Program-made: the position numbers and the translations under genes
Assembly (NCBI RefSeq): GCF_049243985.1
Contig: NC_135379.1
Coordinates: 28,469,001 to 28,533,000 of the forward strand
Source of the DNA: Paroedura picta
Lineage: Eukaryota; Chordata; Lepidosauria; Squamata; Gekkonidae
DNA length: 64,000 bases
Direction: 5' to 3'
Notes under the pieces: generated by a model
The model's input: the letters and a program-made list of their open reading frames with translations, nothing else
What the model was told of the DNA's origin: nothing
Database searches by the model: none
Shown: one piece after another, positions 9,601 through 21,600 of the stretch
How positions within the stretch are numbered: position 1 is the stretch's first letter
How the letters are laid out: every line of letters starts with the position of its first letter

Positions 9601-12600
9601 TGGACATAGTTTATCTGGATTTCGGTAATGTAGCTCCAAGACCAGTTAGAAGTGCTCTGGGCATCTGTAGAAGGCCTTGGGTCAAGATGTTTCAAAATAT
9701 ATCTAAGGAATATTGTTTCTCTAAGTAGGGAAAGTCTCAGAAAATGCAGCCAGCTGGGTGACCTTGGGTTCGCTACGATACTGATAAAACTGTTCTGACC
9801 GAGCAGTGATATCAGGCTTCTCTCAGCCTCACCCACCTCACAGGGTGTCTGTTGTGGGGAGAGAAAAGGGAAGGTGACTGTAAGCCACTTTGCACCTCCT
9901 TCAGGTAGAGAAAAGTGGCATATAAGAACCAACTCTTCTTTTTCTTCTTCTTCCTCTTCTTCTTCTTCTTCAAGAAAATTGTAAACATGCTTTCTCCACC
10001 AGGATCCCCTAATGGAATATGCGAAAATTCCTACACAACACAAACTACTTCAGTACACATATATATTAATATTCAGCACTAATAATTTCTCATAAATAAA
10101 TTACAATTGATGACAGCAAGTAACTATCAACCATCCCCAAAACACCCCTAAGATTTTCCACTGTCTCTCACACTGAACCAAACCCCAATGGCATTCTGAA
10201 GGGTACTGGAACATGGTCTGTCAGCTCTAAGGTTGCTTGTCTTGATAGAAGGGATAAGACAGGGAAGGAAGGAAACCTAACTAATTTAGTTTGAGAAACA
10301 CAGAGAACGAGAGAGTCCTCCATCAGTCAATATGCCATGCGTTGAATGACAACTACCACCAGGGAAGAATTGCAAGATTGGACATGAACAATAAAAGCTA
10401 GTATGCCTTTCCAAACAAGCCCTAAATCATCAACTTAGTCACACGTGCCTTGAGGCAGGTGTATAAAAGACTGCTGCTCTTCCAAGGACTCATGCACTTC
10501 AAGCAAAGATTACAGTAATAATTTGTTTCTTGGTATGAATCTGAGCTGCCTTGGTACATCCTATTATTTCAGTCATCCAAACTATGCACCATTTGTTGTG
10601 ATGCAGGCCTGAGCATGCCAAACACACATTCTTGAAGCTTCCTAGCTCAATTCCCTAATGCTCCTGTAAGTATCCAGCTGTTACCGATTGACATGCAACT
10701 GTTACTCATTTACAGTCCAACAAAAGCATTCAAAAAGTGGTTCTGAGAATGAAAAAGACAAGTAAAGAAAGAACAAGAGAGTGTTCATTCGGGGGCCCTT
10801 ATAGTTATAAAAGTCCTTTTTGAAACTTTGGAACATGCCATAGGCTAAGAAAAATATCAAAGGGTCATGATTCAGTCATATGCTTTCTTTGTGTTGATGA
10901 AACCCCATGTATTGATGCAGAAAGATAAGGCAATGTGATGCTACATGTGATCCTGGAGTTCTGTGGCTTGGACTGCAGATGTGTTTGGCCTTACAAAACT
11001 TCTGTGGGGAGGGGGCTGATACGCACTGGGTTTGTCCTTTCTGACAGCATCTCCCCAGTAGAAAATGGCTGGGCTGGGTTGCATTATGTTCCCACTAAGG
11101 AAAAAGGACAGGCACAATACAAATAGCTGTCTTTTCCCCTGCAGCATTAACATGTTTGCTTTTCTTGTTAGAATTTCGGGATGTGATGACTCGAGGAAGA
11201 GCTTCTTCCCATATCACGTTCCATAGGAGGATCAGGGGTTGGTCTTCCGATCACAGTACCTGGAATGAAAAGCTTTACCCCTACTGGAAAGATGGGGATG
11301 CCAGATGGGAAAACTGCTGGAAAGGTAAGCATTATGTAGGTAGTGTTAAATCAGAGATCATTAGCTTGGCAATGTATTACTTTTTGTTATACTGTTTTTA
11401 TGTGTAACCACTGCATGTGACTGTAGGCAAGATGGATGATAATCAGAGAAGGCAATTTGGAGCAGAAAAACAATGCTGAGGGAGGAAGTTGCATTCCTTT
11501 TGTAGTGTTGCCAACTTCCTGTCATATCTGCAAAAGCCAGGGCAGGAAAGTATGCTTATTTTTGGTGAAACTTTGGTGAAATGGCTTTTATTAATTTAAA
11601 ATGTCCTATTGTTAGCTCCCATTCTCAGGTCTTGCAAACTAAGGACCGTGGCTTCCTTGGTTGGAGAGCCAGCTTGATATAGTGGTTAAGAGCAGTGATT
11701 AAGAATCTGATTTGATTCCCTGCTCCTCTATATGCAGCCAGCTGGGTGACCTTAGGCCAGTCACAGTTCTCTCAGAACTCTCTCAGACCCACCTACCTCA
11801 TAGGGTGTCTGTTGTGGGGAGAGGAAGGGAAGGCGATTGTAAGTCGCTTTGAGACTTTTCAGGGTAATAAAAAAGGGGTATAAAAACCAGCTCTTCTTTT
11901 TCTTCTAATTTAAATCAAATTTTAATCTCCTCAGGGGGAAGAGTACTAGCAAGGCTGACCAGTGACAGCCCAGCTCTGGTGGGATCCAATGTGACCTTCA
12001 GTGTGATTTTGAAGTTTCCCAGATGCCAAAAGGAAGACAATGACAGCAACATCATATATGATGGAAACTGCAAAAATCGTAAGTAGCAGCTGCACTCTAC
12101 ATTTTTATTGCCAATTTTGGCCCAAAAGAAGCCACAGTTTTCTCTGGATGTTCATCTACGATTTCCCCCCTTCCTTTTAAATCTGAGTGATTATACACAT
12201 GTATGGAAAATATTGTCAGATTTAAATAGAAATTAATAGACGGACAGCTGCAAACTCCTCCTTTGAAATTAACAGAAATGGGAGGGGTGAGGGTGTAAGT
12301 CAGAGATTCCCAACCAGGGGTCCATGGACTCTAGGGGTCCACAGGTGTTCTGAAGTGGTATGGTATGAGGGCTCTTGACTGTCATCTCAGATCCTGCTCT
12401 TCTTTCTACATAAGGCAATGTCGCCATAGTAGTAGAAAAGGTGGGGGGAAGGGAGCAAAAGGAGGGACAAGGGTGAGGGTAGTTATGTCACTTCCAGGGA
12501 AGTGGTGGGGGTGTGGCCAGATGGTCCTCAAAGTCTGAAAAATGATTTCAGGAGCTCCTACATGATCAGAAGGTTGAAAAAGACTGGTGTAAGTGATCAG

Positions 12601-15600
12601 TCATAACCTTCTTTCCTCTGCGTCACTATAGTTGTGTGGAGATATCACTGATGAGCAAGCTGGTGTGAATTCTTTTTACATAGTACTGTTTCCCCACCAG
12701 GTTAACCATATCAAGAGAAGCCACATTTCCCCCATAAAACTTTTAACTATATACTGATTTGTGATCAAAAAGCATGAATTACAGGTTGCATTTTGTCATG
12801 GAGATGGGAGCAAGCAGGCTTTTTACCCTGATCTTGCATCGTCATCCTCTTACTTTTAAAAGTCCAGTAGTCTTGTTATCTGATTAATAAGGGAGACTTA
12901 TTATTAGGCTCTTTGTCTTAAATCTCAAAGTTCCTCTGACAGCAAGGTAAATGTTGTGACATATTGTCCTGATCTATCCTGAACAGCCTGAATTAGGTAT
13001 TTTTGTTGGTTTGTTTTTCTTTTTCTAGGTTCTTTAGATTATTCAGACCTTTCTGACCAGTATGTGTACAACTGGACTCAATGGATTGATGACTGTGGCG
13101 GGCAAAATTGCACACACAACAACAGCCACAATGTGTTCCCTGATGGAAGACCTTTCCCACGGCATCATGATTGGAGGAGAAGAAACTTCGTGTATATGTT
13201 TCATACACTTGGTCGGTCCAACAAGTCAGCCTGTCTTTTTACTATTATTCATTACTAGCAGTAAAGCCTGTTGCATACTGCAATACAACAGGCGCTACCT
13301 CATGGTTTGGTGTGGGTTTTGTGCCTCACTTGGAAGCTGGCAACCCTAAGAGGAAGTCTCTCTGTGCACAACAGTCCTGATCCAAATCAGGTTCAAGCAC
13401 ACCTAGAAGTGTAGAATCCCAGAACATGAACCTATCTGGCGACCTTACCTCCTCTCTGCAATGTTTTCTTGACCTGAATAGGCTAATGGCACCATGTGGT
13501 TGGTTGGGTGGATTTCGAGGCATTATACACTTTTGAGGCCCCACTTTCACGGAATATTTCCAGCCCAAAGGTAGCCAGCCCCCAGGTGGGGCCTAGAGAT
13601 CTCTTGGAATTGCTGCTAATCTCCAGACTATAAAGATCAGCTCCCCAGGCAGAAATGGCTGCTTTGGATAGTGGACTCTGAGGTATGTCACCCTTTTGAA
13701 GCCCCACTTCCAAACGTCACTCTCACTGAGCTTAGCTAACATAGTCCGTTGTTTGGTTGGTGATGTCTGCCCTTCTGAAGCCTGGGATCTACTGCTGGCA
13801 ACTGCATTTCCTGTTGTTGTCCGCAAAGCCAAATCATTGCCTGATAAAATTGGAAAACCTAGTTCCAAATGAATTCCAAAAAAGGGGGGGGGAGGAATGC
13901 GTATCGGTCGGGCATTTCTCTATAGCAACAGGACAGTGTTGATTTCTATTAAAAATACTTCTGTGTTGTGGCATTGGGAAACTGATCTCTTTAGTCTGGA
14001 GCTGTAATTCTAGGGGATCCCCAGGTCCCACCTGGAGAGTGCCATCCCCAATTATAGTGCCAGAGAGTTCTCCCTTCAAAGCATCCATTTTCTCTTGGGG
14101 AACTCATCTCTTTAGTCTGGAACTGGGGGCCCTTCACTCTCCCTGGCTTTTCTCCCTGGCCCTCACCTCTGTTTGCAGTTTAGGCTGGGGCTGTTGGGCT
14201 TTTCTCAGCCTACAGGCATGCCTCAGAGTTAGCAGGAGGCAGCGTGGAGACATGTGCTGGCAGCCTCCATGTCAGGTGGGTGGGAGGGACGGCCTAGCAG
14301 CTTGTGTGCCCCAGGGTCTGTAAGCGGGGGAAGGTGGCAGTTGAGGTGGTGGTGGGTGGGTGCTCCCCCTCAGAGAAGGCATAGGCTGGCTTTCTTAAGC
14401 TCTATAGGCAGGGGCCATTGTCTCAGTAGGGTGAAGCTGAAGAGCCCCCATGCAACCCTGGCAGCTTATTCACCTCAGGAGAGGTGTCTGAGGGGCCAGA
14501 GACTGTGAAGAAGTGGCAGAATTGTGGGAAGACTGTTAGGGGCAGGAGTTCTAATCTGACTGGGCAGCCAGTGGGTGGATGGCCACTCAGAGGGGTACTG
14601 GTACCAATGATAGACCTGATTGGCTCATAACCCTTAATACCAACTCCTCCCAGGATACCTTACCGCTTTTATTTATAAGCTCATGATGATTACAGATATT
14701 TGACACTATAGAAATTTATTCCATGCATGTTTCTCTTTTCACTTTGCCTAGCCTATGCTTTGTTTTATTGTTTTGGTACTTTCAATAAAGTATGAATGCT
14801 TATGCAGTTTAGTAAAAAGAGTGTTCATATGACCTTTTTTGAAGGCAAAAATCAATAGTACTCAGTGCAATTGCTTTTCCCACTTTTTCCTCTTTTCACA
14901 GGGCAGTACTATCAGAAGACAGGGGGTTCTTCAGTCATTGTTTCCATCAACACAACAAATATCACTCTTGGCAGTCACATTATGGAAGTGTCAATTTACA
15001 GAAGAGGTTTTCGATCATACGTACCAGTAACAACTGCAAGTACTATTTATGTGGTAACAGGTGAGTGGGGAAGTTTAAATCATAATTTGGCAAATCTGGA
15101 CTGTTTACCCTAGTTGTTCAACATGGATTTGATAGGTATTGGGGTATCCTTGTTCTCCTAGCTCTGTGTCAGCCATTTATGCATGGCAGATGTCTTGGAG
15201 AATGTTTCAGTCACAGCCAACCCCATGGATCAGGGTTGAGTGCATGAAACTTTCTCAGAGAATAAGCAGTAGATTCCCATTAAGCAAAACACTGAGGGAA
15301 CTGATAATAGACAAAATTTGGCACATACTTGGCCTTTTTAATAACCCCCAAACTGATGTTCAGGGAAGGCACCTTCCCCAAACATTGACTGGACTTTAGT
15401 CCAGTTTGACTGTTTAAGCCAGGGGTCCCCAACCACTGGGCCGCGGCCCGGTACCGGGCCGCAAAGGCCATCGTACCGGGCCGCCAGCGGCTGCGCCTGC
15501 CTCCCCCCCTGCAGCGAGAGGGGGGGAAAGAGGCCGGCACGGCAGCTGGCGCGGCAGGTGGCGTGCCAGCGACGCTAACGCGCACGCGCAAAACTGCCTT

Positions 15601-18600
15601 GCATGCGCGTTTGCGCCCCCTAGTGGCCAAAACGCACATGCGCGGCAGTTCCGCGCATGCGCTTTTTTGAGCAACTGCGGCAGCCGGGCCGCTGGCTCTC
15701 CCCCACCCCCGGAGGCGTTCCCCGACCAGATGAAGGTTGGGGACCGCTGGTTTAAGCCACAGGACCATTTAAACCTAACAGCTGAGCAGGGCAGATCTAT
15801 TTGAGACTTTTGCAGTCAGTGTGAGCTCCAACATAGTTTGTACATTTAAATGTTTCTTGGAAGAAGGATTTCAGCTGAAAATAAGATTAAAACCAGTGGC
15901 TTATTCAATCGTTACTCAGTTTTGTATTATAAGACAATTACTCTGAAACCAGTTAATAATGTTTTGAAAAATATTCTTGTAATTTCTTGTTTTAAATTCT
16001 TTGGCTTACACCTTTTCTGCAAAAGCCATTTAAACCTAACAATGGGATGGGTCTGCCCATCATCTGTTAGGTTTAAATGGCTGTGAGCCATGTCCTTTTC
16101 ATGCCTCCCCACCCAACACACACTTTGAAATGGGGGAAGCAAAATGGATGAGTTAAATGGCTGTCAGCCAGTGAGGAGAAAGCAGAATCCAAACTAGCTG
16201 GTTTGGTTTGGGGAAATTCCAGCTCAGTTTAGTTTGAAGTTGGATTTGGAAACTGCTTCAAACATCAAACTGAACTGAATCAGAATGTTTACGTTTATGC
16301 CCATATCTGTGAAAGTAGGAGAAGGATGCCTAACTTTCCCCACCAGTTGATTCTCTTCATACACTGCATGTCACCATTTTCTTCTCCTAAGTTTGGTTTA
16401 CCAGACTGAAGAAAGGGTTTGCAGGTCTATGGCTAGATGAAGCTTTGAGAACTTGTGTTTGCCAGGATCATGTCAAGCCCTGCCACCACAGCTGTGAAAG
16501 CTTCTTATGAAACTAGTTGTGCTACATTCACACTTTCCCCCCGAAGTCTATGAAAGTATCTATTTTTGGTCCAGCCTTAGTCTGAATCTTTCTTTTGACT
16601 TTATCTTATATGCAGATACTATTCCCTTACATGTGACCATGACTCAGAAGAATGATCGCAATGCTTCAGACCATATCTTCATTAAGGACATCCCTATTAC
16701 ATTTGAAGTCCATCTTCATGATCCCAGCCACTACCTGAACCACTCTGCTGTTTCCTACCACTGGAATTTTGGGGACGGCAGTGGCTCTTTTGTTTTCAGG
16801 GATCCTGTTTCAATGCATGTGTATACACTTGTGGGAAATTTCAGTCTTAACTTGACGGTTGAAGCTATTATACCTGCCCCTTATGGGCCTGTGACACCTC
16901 CTCCACCATTCCCTACCTTCCCAGGTAAGAGTCTTGTGGATCAGTGTAAAATAAGTGAATTTGTCAATTCTATCAACTATTCAGATTTGTAGCAGTAATT
17001 AGAAAGTGGTTCAGCATCTTCAGCAGATTCAGATTTGCTATTTCTTCTGCATTAAACCCCTGGCTAGAAAAGCCAGGCAAGATAATATATATGGCCCATG
17101 CCTAAGCATTCTATACCGTCCCCACCCCTTGCTCACCCAAGCCTTCCAATAAGCAAAGCCATGAAAGGACTTGTAAGGCACCCAACATCAGAAAAACAGC
17201 TAACCAAGGAGGTAATTGTAGGTTTAAAAAGCTGTCCTCCTGCTGATGGGTGAGTTGAAGTACACATTTTTATCACACCATGTATTGGCTTTGAAGATTG
17301 TTCCTGCCTTTGAGTTTTGAAGTCGTTATACCTACCTGCCTTCCATTAAACTAAACTGCCAGCTTTGCATGGCTTTGCACAGATCTTTTGCTATGTGCAC
17401 AATCCTTAGAGAAACTGTAAAGTGTACAAGAGTTTCACCACTACATCCATCCAGTGATGAAAAGAAGAACAGGTATTGTCATTTGGGTGAACATATGAAG
17501 CTGCCTTATACTGAATCAGATTGTCAGTCCATCAAGGTCAATACTAAGTATTCAGACTGGCATTGGCTCTCTGGGGTTTCAGGTAGAGTTCTTTCACATC
17601 ACCTCCTAACCAATCCTTTTAACTAGAGATGCAAAGGATTGAACCTGGGACCTTCTGCATACAGTTTGTAACACACTTCCCATCTAGATTAAAATGCAGG
17701 ATAGTCACAATCCCACCAGGTAATTGTCCTGCCCCATTGTAATGAATAGATGCTGAGCTAGTTACTGATCAATTCTGCTCCAAATGATATAAGTATATCT
17801 ACATTAATTCCTTTCCTTTCTTCTTTATTCAGCATTAACAACCAAAGTACCTCCTAATGTGACAACTCCTCGCTTTGATAGTTTAATGGAACTCCTGACA
17901 GGAGAGGGTCCTGCTGAAGAATACTCTATCACCCGATACGGACAGTATCGCTCCTCTCTCTCCATTGTAGGTATGATCTCAGTCAGTCACTGTTTGGCAG
18001 GGTGTAGTGGAAATACCTCTGTTATATTGTCCTAATTGTACAAGGAAGCTTTATTATCACAATGTGTGCCTGTTATTTCATGTAATGGGACACATTTCAG
18101 AAGATTATCTGTTCTGCAGCTTCAGTAAAGAGACAATTTTGATCACAGTCACTTTTTGTTACCAGCCAGGCTACATGAATAATATAGATTAAATCCATGT
18201 TACTGAGCATTCTACTAAGCAGACTTGCCAAGAAACATCTGTGCTTATTTAGAAGTTCTTTGTCCTGCCACTTCATCAGGTTCTCATCGGCATTTGCACA
18301 CCCTTTCTGACAATTCTGCAGAGTTGTCCTTTTCTAAAAATCACACAAAGAGAGTAAATGAAACACAGTTCTTCCTCTGCATTTGTTTGTTCATATAGTA
18401 AACTCAGGTTAGAGCATCCTTCTCAAAATGATATTTACACCCCATTGATTTCTGTGGATCTTGTCTCTAATTTAGATGCACTTAGATTCATAACCCTAAG
18501 TTATAGCTTGAAATAGATTGATGTGTACATTAATCCTGCAGGGTAAATCATACAGTTAAATAAGCACGCTTACTTGTCAATAAACCTCACAGAATATAAT

Positions 18601-21600
18601 GGCATTTACTTCTGAATAATCAGTGATAGGATTTGATTGCAAAGTCTTTCACTGCTTTAAAAACCTGTGAGTCTAATAATTAACCTTAAACTACAAAGGA
18701 GGCAGAAATCATATACAGTTAGCAATATTTAATCATTATAATGCATTGGCATACTCTTTGGGAAGAGGCACTGAGGGAGATGGGTGTCCATTGTATGTTA
18801 TTTGTGGTGCTGTCTGAAGCAGAGCTGCAGCATTGACTTTAATGGGCAGTCATTGCTGTCAATCTTCAAAGTAAAATAAGCTCAGATCCTCAATAAGAGC
18901 CATCCTAAACAGGTCTACTCAGACTCCGACATCAGTGTATTTAGAGGGGCTTACTCTCAGGAAAGTGTTCAAGATGGCCTTGTAAGTTTCCAGATAGTAT
19001 GTTTTTGCTGTCAAAAGTTCTTTTCTCAGAAATACTGACCTATTACTGATTGGCTTCTTCTGCCAGAGGGGATCCTTGGGATAAATATTATCCAAATGAC
19101 GAGTATCCAGGGGGCAGCTGCTCAAATAGAGAACTCTGTGGTTGATTTTGTGGTAACCTGTCAAGGAAGGTAAGTGTTTCCATTATTGTGCCAATTTTGC
19201 CCATTATCAAACTTTTGGATTCCGGAGTGTCATATATAGTTGAGCAGTGACTACAGCACTCATCTCATCTTACAGACTGTAAATCAACTGCCATACACAG
19301 AAGTCCACAGGAGGGGAGGAAGCCTGTCTCTGTGTGTTCTTGCATGTGAGGGAGGGGAGAGGGAACAGGGAGGAGGCTGGGAAACCAACAAGTAAGGAGG
19401 GAAACCAGAGGGAGTGACAAAGTCGCTCCAGAGCAGGTATGTGTAACAAATGACATCTATTCTCTTTGGGATTTTCTCTCATCAGTCTTCCTACAGATGC
19501 CTGCACTATAATAGCAGATCCTACATGCCAAATCTTACAGAATGAGGCATGTGACCCCATTGATCTCACCAACCAGTGTTTGCTGACCATAAGAAGGGCC
19601 TTCAATGAATCTGGAACCTACTGTGTAAACATTACCCTGGGAGATGCAACAAGCCTGGCTTTCACAAGTACCCTAATATCCATTAGTGGAGGTGAGTCCT
19701 CAATGAATCATTGTATTAGCTTCCTATTGGTTCTGGAGCCATTATTTTTTCACAATTAAGTGTTAGACAGCTATACCCCCAAAAGAGCATTACACTTGCC
19801 ACCGCCAACTGGGGTGATCCTTGGCCCCAAAGAACCATGTCGGTCCTCAACAAGGGCCAGAGCTTTTTCTGTCCTGGCCCCCACCTGGTGAAACAAGCTC
19901 CTTGAAGAGATCAGTACCCTGCTTGAACTCCCACAGTTTTGTAGGACCTGCAAAAGGGAGCTCCTCCACCAAGCATTTGCCTGAGACTGACCAAACCCAA
20001 TAACATCCACAGGTCCTCCTCAGACATGGCCTTATCTAAGCTGCTGTTCCTGTTATATTGTTGTTGATCAAGAACATTGAAATTGTGTTGATTTAGAATC
20101 ACTGTTGGATTATTGTTGATGTTACTTTTGACTATGCTATATGTTTAGGTATCATCCCACAATGTTATATGTAAACCTCCCTGATCCATATGGGAGGATG
20201 GTATAAAAATCTAATAAATAAATAAAAGTTAGACAACATTTCCCACAGGTGGGCCCATGCCAACAAGCTAGATTCCATAACTGTCCCTATCAGCTATATT
20301 GATGTCCAAGAGTTTGTGGGAGCCCAAAGTAAGCACAGTTCAGAGTAAGCACAGCTACTGTCTCCAACTTGTTGTTCCAGCTTCATTTTCAAGAACAGCA
20401 GAAGGAGTTCTCATTGCCTGTGGTTTCTTGGTGGTGTTTGCTGCTGTATTGACTTTCTTCCTCTACAAGTAAGTTCCTGGATTTAGATTCCTAATTATCT
20501 CAGATATATATGCAAAGGTTGTTTTGTGCTGCTAAAGAATCAGCCTGAAAATTAAACTAGACTGGAGTTCTACATGACACTTAATATTCTCCATAAAACT
20601 CTAGTAATGCCCATGCACAGAGACACAATCTTATTACACATTTACAGGGAAGAATCATTCACCACACATTCTGCTTCTCCCTACAGCCCCCCCCCCTTAA
20701 GGTTAATTGCTTATTGGTATTTGTACACAGGAGGGGATTAAGCACTTCTCCTTTGTAGACAAAGCCATTGGTCTTTATTTTCATGAGGCTTTGGTTCCAT
20801 CCCCTCCTCCAGAAACCAAACAGTATTTAACAATTGATTCATGAATGTCATGACCTGTAGTAGAACACAACAGGTAATAAGTAAATAACAGTGCAATCCA
20901 AAGCATATGAATCCCAGTGAATTCAATGGGCCTTACTTTTTATTATATATGCTTTAGACTCATTGTATTTAAGATTGTATCTTAGGCTGGAAGGAAAGAA
21001 GGAAAATATAAAGGAATGAAGGCCCTTAATGGTACTTTTATAGTCCACATTAGATAATTGCAGTGGCAGGTTAAGCTTTATGTTTATGAAGATCACCACA
21101 ATAAATTGTATATTAAAAGATAGTAGGGCATTAGAGAAAATACTGGAATGTAATTTGTGTCCAATAACATCACTGGCATTCTCCATTAAAACTTAAAAAC
21201 AAATCATGAGAATTCTAAGCTAAGTAGACACAACGAGTTATTACGCAGAGATTTAGAAAGGGCTGATAAGTGCCAGCTTTACCCATGACTTTCTTTTCTG
21301 TATGCTATTCCAGTAGCTGTCTAGGCACAGCGTAAACAGCCTGATAAGCACAATGCACTTATTCTACATGAAGCTTGCAGTATTGCTGAGTTACAACTAA
21401 TGTATACCTGTCAGGTAGGTAGGGGAAAGTTAGGAAACAGAGGATGGGATCTGAACGGATGCCTTCAGAAGTCCAGATTCCAGAATTACTTGAGAATCAG
21501 GATTCAACATATCTAGTTCTGCACTGATCAGAGAATGGAGTTAAGGACAGCTCTGAGTGGATTTCCCTACAAACCTGAAAGAAGCCCCAGGTTTGCAGAA

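Noticed and set aside
9534-10043. 169-codon minus-strand frame with a Glu run
   Set aside because: The Glu run is the TTC microsatellite tail of a SINE read in reverse, and the rest is antisense to repeats.
15280-15768. 162-codon minus-strand frame
   Set aside because: Lies mostly in the GC-rich interior of a hAT MITE with defined TSD; compositional.
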